From contig CANPZL010000018.1 in assembly GCA_947589055.1 (NCBI GenBank), forward strand, positions 1 to 43,153: a stretch of DNA of 43,153 bases, given 5' to 3'. The notes under the pieces are model-generated. The model was not told the DNA's origin. It searched no databases and worked only from the letters and a program-made list of their open reading frames with translations. The DNA comes from an uncultured Lachnospiraceae bacterium (GTDB lineage: Bacteria > Bacillota > Clostridia > Lachnospirales > Lachnospiraceae). The position numbers and the translations under genes were made by a program. Shown here in pieces: positions 25,056 through 32,833 of the stretch (position 1 is its first letter; every line of letters begins with the position of its first letter).

Positions 25056-26282
25056 TTATTCGATTCCACACCCGGCCGCATATCCGGTACTCCATGCGAT
25101 TTGCAAATTAAAGCCTCCGGTCAATGCATCCGTATCCAGAATCTCACCGGCAAAGTACAGTCCCTTTACCCGCTTGGATTCCATAGTCTGCGGCTGGATT
25201 TCTTTTACGGAAATTCCTCCTCTTGTAATAATAGCCTCCGAATATCCCCGAAGTTTCCGGATATGAAGCGGGAATCTTTTTAATACCGAAAGAAGCCTTC
25301 TGCGTTCTACGACCGTTATCGTGTTTACCTGCTTTTCCGGCGAAAGCATTCCGGCTTGAAGGACATAGGGAATCAGCCTCTTAGGAAGCAGATCATCGAA
25401 TGCATGTCCCAGACGTCGATTCTGATACCGGAGAAAGTCCCTTTGCACCCGTTTATCCAGTTGTTCTTCCGATAACGCAGGCTTTAAGTCGATGAACAGT
25501 TGCAGCTTGGCCGGAGAAAGCGAGCCAATATAAGCGCTGGCGCTTAAGATCAAAGGGCCGCTGACACCGAAATGCGTAAATAACAGCTCTCCAAATCCCC
25601 GAAACAATTCCTGTTTTTGATGATGCAGGGAAAGGGAGATATTTTTGAGCGTCAGTCCCATCAACTCCTGACACCAGCGTTCCTCCGTCTCCATCGGTAC
25701 CAAAGACGGATAACAAGGAATCACCGTATGTCCGGCTTCTTCCGCAAACCGGTATCCATCTCCGGTAGAACCGGTACTTGGATAGGAATATCCGCCCGTT
25801 GCTACGATAACCGCATCCGCCGGCAGAAGACAGTCATTCTCAAGGCGTACTCCGTTTACATGGCCATCTGCAATGGAAATCCCCTTTACCTCCGTACGCA
25901 GCTTCACGTCCACCTTTCTTTTTTGCAATTCCCGTTCCAGAACCCGAATGACATCGGAGGAATGATCGGAAGCCGGAAACACACGGTTTCCACGTTCCGT
26001 TTTCAGTTTAAGACCTAGTTCCTCAAAAAACTGCATGGCCGCATGATTATCGAAGCCATAAACGCTGCTATATAAAAATTTATGATTGGTCACTATATTT
26101 TGAAACAGTTCCTCCGTTTCGCAGGCATTGGTAAGATTGCAGCGTCCTTTACCTGTCAAAAACAGTTTCTTTCCCAATTTTTCGTTTTTTTCCAATACAG
26201 TAACGGAATGTCCTGCTCTGGCAGCGGCGATCGCAGCCATCATACCTGCCGCGCCGCCGCCGATTACTGCTACCCGTCTCAT
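25056..26282 (-). CDS. BaiN/HI0933-type FAD-dependent oxidoreductase
   Basis: A 408-residue flavoprotein of the HI0933/BaiN family (NAD(P)/FAD-dependent oxidoreductase). It has an N-terminal dinucleotide-binding motif VIGGGAAGMMAAIAAARAG followed by VLEKN. The family hallmarks GKKLFLTGKGRCNLTN and VIVATGGYSYPSTGSTGDGY come next, and the second FAD contact GLYFAGEILDTDALTGGFNLQ lies near the end. Some members act in bile-acid metabolism, but family membership alone does not show that, and no bai genes are present. AAGGGAG lies upstream of the ATG, only about ten bases beyond the terminator hairpin that follows the decarboxylase operon. Confidence 0.92.
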   Translation of the reverse strand: MRRVAVIGGGAAGMMAAIAAARAGHSVTVLEKNEKLGKKLFLTGKGRCNLTNACETEELFQNIVTNHKFLYSSVYGFDNHAAMQFFEELGLKLKTERGNRVFPASDHSSDVIRVLERELQKRKVDVKLRTEVKGISIADGHVNGVRLENDCLLPADAVIVATGGYSYPSTGSTGDGYRFAEEAGHTVIPCYPSLVPMETEERWCQELMGLTLKNISLSLHHQKQELFRGFGELLFTHFGVSGPLILSASAYIGSLSPAKLQLFIDLKPALSEEQLDKRVQRDFLRYQNRRLGHAFDDLLPKRLIPYVLQAGMLSPEKQVNTITVVERRRLLSVLKRFPLHIRKLRGYSEAIITRGGISVKEIQPQTMESKRVKGLYFAGEILDTDALTGGFNLQIAWSTGYAAGCGIE

Positions 26283-26300
26283 AACGATCTGCTCCCTTGT

Positions 26301-26332
26301 AAGAAAAGGGCTGTCCCCGACAACCCTTTCTT
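26301..26332 (-). terminator. Terminator after decarboxylase operon, next to flavoprotein start
   Basis: On the minus strand AAGAAAGGGTTGT and ACAGCCCTTTTCTT pair over about 13 bases with one bulge around a short G-rich loop. It starts four bases after the stop of the OadA-like gene and ends 18 bases before the flavoprotein ATG. It could be a terminator or an attenuator in that gene's leader. Confidence 0.7.
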
Positions 26333-26336
26333 GATT

Positions 26337-27752
26337 TTATACCGGATATACCTTGTTTTCAGTATCAGCAACCGTGGCATCCACCTTCGTTTTCTGGGCT
26401 TCCCGATAACGGAAGAAATCCATAGCAACCTGTGGAAACAGTGCGTAGGTCAGAACATCTTCATCCTGCTCTTTGTACTGCTCCATCTCTGCTTCAATCT
26501 TATCCAGTTCCGGTTCCAGTAAATCTGCCGGCCGGCAGGTCAACGGTTCGGCATCTCCGATTACCATTTTCTGAACCTCCGGATTGAACGGTTTTACCGT
26601 CTGACCGTACTTACCGGATAGAACATCCTTTGTTTCCTTTGTCGTCGTCTTATACCGCTCTCCGGTGATTACATTTAATACGGCCTGCGTTCCCACGATC
26701 TGACTGGACGGGGTTACCAGCGGACACTCCCCAAAATCCTTCCGAACTCTTGGAATCTCTTCCAGCACATCATAATACCGATCCTCAGCCTTCATTTCCT
26801 TTAACTGGGATACCATATTGGAAAGCATACCACCCGGCACCTGATACATCAAGGTCTTAATATCAACACCTAATACCTTCGGATTCAACAGCCCGGAAGC
26901 GATTGCCTCTTCCCGAAGCGGCCGGAAATAATCCGCAATTTCCGCTAACAGCTTCTGATCAAAACCGGTATCATACGGAGTACCCTTAAAAGTCTCTACC
27001 ATAACCTCGGTTGCCGGCTGACTGGTTCCCAAAGCAAACGGTGACATAGCCGTATCAATGACATCACATCCTGCCTCGACCGCCTTTAAGTACGTCATGG
27101 AAGCCACGCCAGAGGTATAATGGGTATGAAGCTGGATAGGGAGACTGGAACCTTCCTTTAACGCCTCTACCAGTTCCGTCGCCTTATAAGGAACAAGAAG
27201 TCCTGCCATATCCTTGATACAGATGGAATCCGCACCCATATCCTCGATCCGCTTTGCCGTCTCCTTCCAGTACTCTAAAGTATAAGCGTCTCCCAGCGTA
27301 TATGAGAGAGCAACCTGTGCATGTCCCTTTTCCTTATTCGCCGCCTTCACCGCAGTCTGCAAATTCCTCAGGTCATTCAAACAATCAAAGATCCGGATAA
27401 TATCAATTCCGTTTGCGATGGATTTCTGAACAAAGTATTCCACCACATCATCTGCATAAGGACGATACCCCAAAATATTCTGCCCACGAAACAGCATTTG
27501 CAGCTTGGTTTTCTTAAATCCATCTCTCAGCTTACGAAGCCGCTCCCACGGATCTTCATGAAGAAAGCGCAGGGAAGCGTCAAAGGTTGCTCCACCCCAG
27601 CATTCTACGGAATGGTAACCAACCTGATCCATTTTATCAATGATCGGTAACATCTGTTCTGTTGTCATACGGGTCGCAATCAAAGACTGATGCGCATCCC
27701 GTAATACGGTTTCTGTAATCTTAATCGGCTTAGCCGCTGTCTGATCTGCCAT
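26337..27752 (-). CDS. OadA/PycB-type carboxyltransferase subunit
   Basis: A 471-residue subunit with the HMGL-like barrel (ETVLRDAHQSLIATRM, CWGGATFDASLRFL, RIFDCLNDLRN, MDMA-type CIKDMAGLL, IQLHTHYTSG) and the PYC_OADA domain. It transfers the carboxyl group between oxaloacetate or pyruvate and biotin. It has no C-terminal biotinyl domain; the biotin carrier is a separate gene upstream. It is therefore equivalent to the 5S subunit of transcarboxylase or to OadA lacking its carrier. AGGAGG precedes the ATG. It is the last gene of a five-gene operon with a terminator four bases after its stop. Confidence 0.92.
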   Translation of the reverse strand: MADQTAAKPIKITETVLRDAHQSLIATRMTTEQMLPIIDKMDQVGYHSVECWGGATFDASLRFLHEDPWERLRKLRDGFKKTKLQMLFRGQNILGYRPYADDVVEYFVQKSIANGIDIIRIFDCLNDLRNLQTAVKAANKEKGHAQVALSYTLGDAYTLEYWKETAKRIEDMGADSICIKDMAGLLVPYKATELVEALKEGSSLPIQLHTHYTSGVASMTYLKAVEAGCDVIDTAMSPFALGTSQPATEVMVETFKGTPYDTGFDQKLLAEIADYFRPLREEAIASGLLNPKVLGVDIKTLMYQVPGGMLSNMVSQLKEMKAEDRYYDVLEEIPRVRKDFGECPLVTPSSQIVGTQAVLNVITGERYKTTTKETKDVLSGKYGQTVKPFNPEVQKMVIGDAEPLTCRPADLLEPELDKIEAEMEQYKEQDEDVLTYALFPQVAMDFFRYREAQKTKVDATVADTENKVYPV

Positions 27753-27808
27753 AATCGTTCCTCCTATTTATATATATTCCAATATCTGAATGATAAATCC
27801 TATCCGAT

Positions 27809-28939
27809 TTATTGAACGCCGAAAATAGCCATAAAGGTTCCGGCGGCAACTGCTGTACCGATAACTCCGGCTACATTCGGCCCCATTGCATGCATCAGCA
27901 GGAAATTCGTAGGATCTGCCTCTGCGCCAACCTTCTGTGAAACACGGGCTGCCATAGGAACTGCGGATACGCCGGCAGAACCGATCAGAGGATTGACCTT
28001 TCCTTTCGTTGCCCAGCACATCAGTTTTCCAAATAAAACGCCGGCAGCGGTTCCGAACATAAAGGCTATCAGACCCAAAGCTACGATCTTTAGCGTATCC
28101 AGGGTAAGGAATGCCTGACCGGTAGTGGTCGCACCAACAGAAGTTCCCAACAGGATAACTACAATATACATTAAAGCGTTGGAGGCAGTCTCTGTCAACT
28201 GTTTCACTACACCGCATTCCCGGAACAGATTACCAAGCATCAGCATACCGACTAAGGGTGCTGTAGTTGGAAGAATCAGAACAACAACTACCGTAACGAT
28301 GATCGGGAAGAGGATTTTTTCCAGCTTAGAAACCGGACGAAGCTGTGCCATCTTGATCTTCCGTTCCTTCTCTGTGGTAAACAGCTTCATGATCGGCGGC
28401 TGAATCACCGGCACCAATGCCATATAACAGTATGCCGCCACGGCAATCGGCCCCATCAGGGTACCGCCCATTCCCAATTTTCCTGCCAAGAAGATGGAAG
28501 TCGGTCCGTCCGCTCCACCGATAATAGAAATTGCAGCAGCCTCCATTCCGTTAAAGCCCATGAGGATTGCCAGAAAATAAGCCGCATAGATTCCGAACTG
28601 AGCCGCCGCACCCAGCAAAAAGCTCTTTGGGTTGGCGATCAACGGGCCAAAGTCTGTCATCGCTCCTACACCCAAGAAGATCAGAGACGGTAATATACTC
28701 CATTCATCCAAAAGATAAAAGAAATGAAACAAGCCGCCCTCTGCTATAATGCTTGGAAACATATTTGAAAGTAACATACCGAATGAGATCGGCACTAAAA
28801 GTAAAGGTTCAAACCCCTTTGCAATCGCCAACCACAGGAAAAACAAGGCTACCGCAATCATCACATAATTCTTGGGATCCAGAGTAGCAAAGGCGGTCTG
28901 ACTTGCAAGGTTTTGAAAGGTTGATATAATATAATCCAT
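27809..28939 (-). CDS. oadB: Sodium-translocating decarboxylase beta subunit
   Basis: Integral membrane sodium pump of the OadB/MmdB/GcdB family, 376 residues and about nine to eleven hydrophobic segments. It decarboxylates carboxybiotin and exports sodium. Family motifs include [30 protein letters not shown] with the conserved Asp of the sodium site, and [17 protein letters not shown] near the C-terminus. AGGAGG precedes the ATG at 28939. It follows the biotin carrier gene by 39 bases. The beta subunit is the same for oxaloacetate, methylmalonyl-CoA and glutaconyl-CoA decarboxylases, so it does not settle the substrate. Confidence 0.95.
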   Translation of the reverse strand: MDYIISTFQNLASQTAFATLDPKNYVMIAVALFFLWLAIAKGFEPLLLVPISFGMLLSNMFPSIIAEGGLFHFFYLLDEWSILPSLIFLGVGAMTDFGPLIANPKSFLLGAAAQFGIYAAYFLAILMGFNGMEAAAISIIGGADGPTSIFLAGKLGMGGTLMGPIAVAAYCYMALVPVIQPPIMKLFTTEKERKIKMAQLRPVSKLEKILFPIIVTVVVVLILPTTAPLVGMLMLGNLFRECGVVKQLTETASNALMYIVVILLGTSVGATTTGQAFLTLDTLKIVALGLIAFMFGTAAGVLFGKLMCWATKGKVNPLIGSAGVSAVPMAARVSQKVGAEADPTNFLLMHAMGPNVAGVIGTAVAAGTFMAIFGVQ

Positions 28940-28978
28940 TTTGTTTCCTCCTGTCAGATTTCAAGCCTGTAACAATGC

Positions 28979-29368
28979 TTAGTTTAAGGTTGCCAGTGTA
29001 TCTCCGGCCTCTACTGCCGCACCAACGCTGACATTAACGCTTGCGATCGTACCGTCCTCCGGTGCTACGACCTCATTTTCCATCTTCATTGCTTCTAAGA
29101 TCAATACAACGTCGCCCTTCTTTACACTCTGGCCAACCGACACCTTAACGGATAAAATCTTACCCGGCATGGGCGCTGTGACCGAAATGCTTCCTGCGCC
29201 TGCCGCTGCCGGAGCCGGTGCTGATGGTGCCGCCGGAGCCGGTTTCGCTGCCGCCGGTGCTGCTGCCGGTGTTGCTGTCGGTGCTGCTGCCGGTGTATGT
29301 TCTGCCCCTAAATCTTCAACCGCTACATCATAAGTGGTACCGTTTACGGTAATTCTATAATTTTTCAT
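28979..29368 (-). CDS. Biotin carboxyl carrier protein of the decarboxylase
   Basis: A 129-residue gamma/delta-type biotin carrier. A short N-terminal domain (residues 1-22, YRITVNGTTYDV) is joined by an Ala/Pro-rich linker (about 25-58) to a biotinyl domain. The biotin lysine is Lys95 in EAMKMEN, and PMPGKILSV and AGDTLATL bracket the fold. The linker DNA is a low-complexity run of GCT/GCC/CCG codons (about 29190-29300). AGGAGG precedes the ATG. It carries the carboxyl group between the carboxyltransferases and OadB. Confidence 0.95.
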   Translation of the reverse strand: MKNYRITVNGTTYDVAVEDLGAEHTPAAAPTATPAAAPAAAKPAPAAPSAPAPAAAGAGSISVTAPMPGKILSVKVSVGQSVKKGDVVLILEAMKMENEVVAPEDGTIASVNVSVGAAVEAGDTLATLN

Positions 29369-29386
29369 ATCTATATCCTCCTAATT

Positions 29387-30145
29387 TTATCGAGATACTC
29401 GTTTGATTGAACGTACAATTAACTGATCACTGCTGACTACAGAGGAATCGTCTCCCCCTGCCGCTAAAATAGCAGCCGTGATTACTGCAACCAGCTCCTG
29501 ATCCTCCATGAGCGGAGCGGATACCGGAGACGGCGCAGGCGTGGAAACCGCTTCCTTCTTTGGTTCTTCCTTCTTAACCGGCTGTTTTTTCGCTCCGCTG
29601 CCCGGCAGAAACCGGAACAGACTGATTACAAAGGAAATAAAGATCAGCACAAGGAATACGACGCCCATACCCATCAGGGTATTCATTCCGGCCTCTTCCA
29701 TCAGTTCACCCATAGGGTATCTGGGGGAAACCACAATCTGAATCAGTATATATTTTTCCGCCGCAGGATTGTATTCCGCTTCCGGATTGGGTGAAAACGT
29801 ATATTCATAATCAACCGTCCGTTCCTCATGCTGTACTTCCACGGTGGCTGTTATCATATCTTCATTTTGCGTGAAAGTGGTTCCTAAGATCCGCTGGGGA
29901 TTTCCAACGGCTTCATTGGCTGTCAAAATACCTTCACACAGATCATTCAACGGTTCCATTGCTTCATGAGCGGCAACCTCCAGATCCGTGTCCGATAATT
30001 TCAAAGCCGACAATGTAATATCCTCTACCATCATGGCCGTATCTGTCGTGTTAAAATCCTCAGGCAGTTCCTTTTTCCGTCCGCAGGAGGTCAAACAGAT
30101 CAGCAGCAGAGAGCATAGGAAAATCATCCATATTTTTTTCTTCAT
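29387..30145 (-). CDS. oadG: OadG-like small subunit with lipoprotein-type N-terminus
   Basis: A 252-residue protein, much longer than the 80-100 residues of classical OadG. The N-terminus MKKKIWMIFLC... ends in LTSC with a lipobox cysteine at 21, so it is predicted to be a lipoprotein. An extracytoplasmic domain of about 130 residues follows. One membrane span at about 153-175 (TLMGMGVVFLVLIFISFVI) matches OadG, and a Lys/Pro-rich linker and a cytoplasmic end with ITAAILAAGG come last. OadG-type subunits hold the soluble carboxyltransferase to OadB. GAGGTG precedes the ATG. The added domain's function is unknown. Confidence 0.85.
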   Translation of the reverse strand: MKKKIWMIFLCSLLLICLTSCGRKKELPEDFNTTDTAMMVEDITLSALKLSDTDLEVAAHEAMEPLNDLCEGILTANEAVGNPQRILGTTFTQNEDMITATVEVQHEERTVDYEYTFSPNPEAEYNPAAEKYILIQIVVSPRYPMGELMEEAGMNTLMGMGVVFLVLIFISFVISLFRFLPGSGAKKQPVKKEEPKKEAVSTPAPSPVSAPLMEDQELVAVITAAILAAGGDDSSVVSSDQLIVRSIKRVSR

Positions 30146-30157
30146 ACCGCACTCACC

Positions 30158-31585
30158 TCACGATTTGGAGCCATGCTTTTTGGCGGGCTTTTCTTCACAC
30201 TTGGTATACAGCATCTCAAATGCGGCGATCAACCGCTTTCGGGTTGCATCTGGTACAATAATATCATCTACGATTCCCCGTCTTGCCGCTGCCATTGCAC
30301 TTGCCTGTTTCTCGGCAAACTCCTTTTTCTTTTCTGCAAGGAATGCCTTTTTATCCTCCGCCTGTTCGGATTCTTCCGCATACATGATCCGAACCGCCTG
30401 TTCCGGATCCATCATTCCAATCTTAGCAGCCGGCCAGGCATATTCGATGTCTGCGCCAATGGACTTGGAATTCATGGCAGTATAAGCGGAACCAAATGCC
30501 TGTCCCGTGATCAGATTCACCTTAGGTACGGTTGCCCCTGCAAAAGCCGCTGTCATTGCCGCCACTGCTTTTGCAAGACCGGCTTCCTCCTCGACCGTCG
30601 CTTTGTAACCCTTCACATTGGTAACGGTAAGCAAAGGGATCTCAAATGCATCACAAAAGGATACAAACTCAGAGGCTTTGTATGCGCCGGAAACGGAAAG
30701 TACATCGCCGCCCTCCGTTCCCTGATTGGCTACACAGCCCACCGTTGCACCGTTAAACCGGATAAAGCCGGTTACCATATCCTTCGCATAATCCTTCTTG
30801 GTTTCTATAAAGAAATGATTATCAGAAATCGTGATCAACAATGATCTTGCGTCCTCAATATAACCTTCTACGGCTACGCCCCGATTCAGATCATCATCAC
30901 ACTCGGAATAAGACAGATCGGTTTCATTATTTGCAGGAAGAATCGAGATCAACTGCCGAATCTGTCCAAGCAGTTCCTCTTCCGTTTCAAACACGCCATC
31001 AACCGTTCCGGAGCATTTGCTTTGATATTCGGCGGACGCCGTATCCAGCTTGGATACATGATTTCCGTCCAACACATTCGGTGCGTTTACGAACAGCCGG
31101 GAATCCTCCTTTACCATATATGTGAAATCACTTAATCCGGGAATAATGGCAGCGCCGCCGCCGCAGCTTCCAAAGATCGCTGTTATCTGCGGTATAACAC
31201 CAGACGCCATTACCTGTTTTGCATAAATCGTACCAAACCCGTTTAAGGCATCGACTGCCTCCTGAAGCCGAAGTCCGGCGCAATCCACCAGTCCGATTAT
31301 CGGTGCACCCATCTTGACTGCCATATCATAGATAGCGGCAATCTTTTTGCCATGCATCTCACCGATGGAACCATGCAGTACCTCGGCGTCCTGACTGTAA
31401 ACAAATACCAGATTGCCGTTCACGACACCGTAGCCGGTCACTACACCGTCTGCCGGTGTTTCTTTGTCTGCCAGATTAAAATCCGTGCTTCGAGCCGTTA
31501 CATAAGCTCCAACCTCTACAAAACTGGACGCATCTAGCAGAGTAGCAATTCGTTGTCTTGCAGACAATTTTGAATTATTGCTCAT
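30158..31585 (-). CDS. MmdA-type acyl-CoA carboxyltransferase
   Basis: A 475-residue acetyl-CoA carboxylase-type carboxyltransferase (crotonase fold), like MmdA of methylmalonyl-CoA decarboxylase and the 12S subunit of transcarboxylase. Motifs include SARQRIATLLD at the N-terminus, DGVVTGYGVV and VFVYSQDAEVLHGSIGE. The oxyanion-hole glycine clusters are GSCGGGAAIIPG in the N half and ITGQAFGSAYTAMNSKS in the C half, and the end contains GIVDDIIVPDATRKRL. It is slightly shorter than typical 510-residue homologues. CGGAGGG precedes the ATG at 31585. It is the first gene of the operon, with a promoter at 31645-31673. Confidence 0.92.
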   Translation of the reverse strand: MSNNSKLSARQRIATLLDASSFVEVGAYVTARSTDFNLADKETPADGVVTGYGVVNGNLVFVYSQDAEVLHGSIGEMHGKKIAAIYDMAVKMGAPIIGLVDCAGLRLQEAVDALNGFGTIYAKQVMASGVIPQITAIFGSCGGGAAIIPGLSDFTYMVKEDSRLFVNAPNVLDGNHVSKLDTASAEYQSKCSGTVDGVFETEEELLGQIRQLISILPANNETDLSYSECDDDLNRGVAVEGYIEDARSLLITISDNHFFIETKKDYAKDMVTGFIRFNGATVGCVANQGTEGGDVLSVSGAYKASEFVSFCDAFEIPLLTVTNVKGYKATVEEEAGLAKAVAAMTAAFAGATVPKVNLITGQAFGSAYTAMNSKSIGADIEYAWPAAKIGMMDPEQAVRIMYAEESEQAEDKKAFLAEKKKEFAEKQASAMAAARRGIVDDIIVPDATRKRLIAAFEMLYTKCEEKPAKKHGSKS

Positions 31586-31644
31586 ATCAAGCCCTCCGTT
31601 GTATATTTATTTCATGGTTATTAAAACCAAATTCTGCCGAGTAT

Positions 31645-31673
31645 ATTGTATTATTATTCTGTTAAAAATGCAA
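31645..31673 (-). promoter_or_regulatory. Probable promoter of the decarboxylase operon
   Basis: On the minus strand TTGCAT (31668-31673), a 17-base spacer and TACAAT (31645-31650). The 194-base divergent region also holds the alarmone synthetase promoter about 40 bases away. The leader to the ATG is about 55 bases. Confidence 0.5.
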
Positions 31674-31715
31674 GGAAAAAAAGCACGTCGATGATCAATT
31701 TCATACTGCCCTTCA

Positions 31716-31744
31716 TTGACCCTGTCTATGCAATATGCTACAGT
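31716..31744 (+). promoter_or_regulatory. Promoter of the small alarmone synthetase gene
   Basis: TTGACC (31716-31721), a 17-base spacer and TACAGT (31739-31744) with a TGC extended -10, 35 bases ahead of the ATG at 31780. Confidence 0.6.
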
Positions 31745-31779
31745 TACTATGGATATTTAACAGAAAGAAGGGTACTATA

Positions 31780-32475
31780 ATGGCAGATGAGATCAAGCAG
31801 ATCCAAACGAATAAATTTGAGCTGTTCCATATTCCGGAAGCGTTCTCTGATCAGGCTCGTCCTTATCTGGAACTGATGATGATGTACCGGAGTGCGATTC
31901 GTGAAGTGGAAACCAAGCTGGCTGTTTTAAATGATGAGTTTTCAATCCGTTTTCAGCGGAATCCGATTTCCTTTATCAAGACCCGGATCAAATCACCGGA
32001 CAGCATCATACGGAAATTAAAATCCAGAAATCTGGAAATATCGCTGGAAAGCATTTCCGCTAATCTGCATGACGTTGCCGGTATCCGTGTCATATGTGCC
32101 TTTATCGACGATATATACGAAGTGGCAAGAATGCTGACCGTGCAGGATGATGTTACGGTTCTGGCAACTAAGGATTATATTCAAAATCCCAAACCCAACG
32201 GATACCGCAGCCTGCACCTGATCGTAGAGATTCCCGTATTTTTATCGGACCGGAAACAACCGATGCAGGTCGAAGTACAGATCCGAACCATTGCCATGGA
32301 TTTCTGGGCAAGTCTGGACCACCAGCTCCGTTATAAGAAAAATCTGGAACACGCAGATGATATTTCTGCTGATCTAAAAGAATGTGCAGATATTATTTCC
32401 GCTACGGATCAAAGAATGCAGATCATTAAATATAAAATATATGGTGACGAATCCGGAAATTTCCTAAAAGGATAA
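31780..32475 (+). CDS. Small alarmone synthetase (RelQ/RelP type)
   Basis: Single-domain (p)ppGpp synthetase, about 231 residues, without hydrolase, TGS or ACT domains. RelA/SpoT synthetase features are present: IKTRIKSPDSIIRKLK, HDVAGIRVIC, the loop KDYIQNPKPNGYRSLH, then VEVQIRT, AMDFWASLDHQLRYKK. It would transfer pyrophosphate from ATP to GDP or GTP. Length and the KDYI-PK-NGYRSLH pattern fit RelQ (YjbM) or RelP (YwaC); I do not choose between them. AAGAAGGG precedes the ATG. It is divergent from the decarboxylase operon and followed 62 bases later by a DUF378 gene. Confidence 0.92.
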   Translation: MADEIKQIQTNKFELFHIPEAFSDQARPYLELMMMYRSAIREVETKLAVLNDEFSIRFQRNPISFIKTRIKSPDSIIRKLKSRNLEISLESISANLHDVAGIRVICAFIDDIYEVARMLTVQDDVTVLATKDYIQNPKPNGYRSLHLIVEIPVFLSDRKQPMQVEVQIRTIAMDFWASLDHQLRYKKNLEHADDISADLKECADIISATDQRMQIIKYKIYGDESGNFLKG

Positions 32476-32537
32476 CAAACTTTATGCATATTTTAAAGCC
32501 TCCGGTTGAATACTAGACCTATAAGGAGGTAGATAGC

Positions 32538-32750
32538 ATGAACAATAAAGTATTAGACAGTATTGCTCTTACGATTGCAATCGTAGGTGCCATTAACTGG
32601 GGCCTTATCGGCTTTTTCAGTTTTGACCTGGTTGCCTTTATCTGTGGTAATATGTCTTGGATTTCCAGAATTATTTATGCTTTAGTAGGCTTATCCGGTT
32701 TATACCTGATTACCTTCTATATGTATGTAAACGCAATCGCAGAGCGCTAA
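32538..32750 (+). CDS. DUF378 small membrane protein
   Basis: A 70-residue protein with two hydrophobic segments and the DUF378 signature IVGAINWGLIGFFSFDLV, then ALVGLSGLYLI. The family has no known function. An excellent AAGGAGG lies eight bases ahead of the ATG. It probably shares a transcript with the alarmone synthetase, and a hairpin follows it at 32787-32828. Confidence 0.9.
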   Translation: MNNKVLDSIALTIAIVGAINWGLIGFFSFDLVAFICGNMSWISRIIYALVGLSGLYLITFYMYVNAIAER

Positions 32751-32762
32751 ATTCGTCATTGG

Positions 32763-32776
32763 ATACGACGTCGTAT
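32763..32776. repeat. 14-base perfect palindrome
   Basis: ATACGACGTCGTAT, self-complementary without spacer, 13 bases after the DUF378 stop and 11 bases before the terminator hairpin. It could be a protein site or part of the 3' structure. Confidence 0.5.
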
Positions 32777-32786
32777 AAAATGAACG

Positions 32787-32828
32787 AAAGCTGCCGCAGC
32801 CGGAATAAACTCCGAATGCGGCAGCTTT
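32787..32828. terminator. Bidirectional terminator between DUF378 and citrate synthase genes
   Basis: A perfect 12-base stem AAAGCTGCCGCA / TGCGGCAGCTTT at 32787-32798 and 32817-32828, with a small inner stem (CGGA/TCCG). The two converging genes end 37 and six bases away. T-rich tracts beyond each arm are short, so strength is uncertain. Confidence 0.75.
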
Positions 32829-32833
32829 ACTTT

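Noticed and set aside
27768..28217. A 149-codon frame overlapping the 3' end of oadB on the same strand.
   Set aside because: It lies inside the conserved end of oadB in another frame and shows no domain.
29190..29300. A low-complexity repeat of GCT/GCC/CCG codons.
   Set aside because: It is only the Ala/Pro-rich linker of the biotin carrier, normal for this family.
30173..30844. A 223-codon open frame on the plus strand opposite the acyl-CoA carboxyltransferase gene.
   Set aside because: Its product is Cys/His-rich noise typical of antisense frames, and the minus-strand gene is certain.
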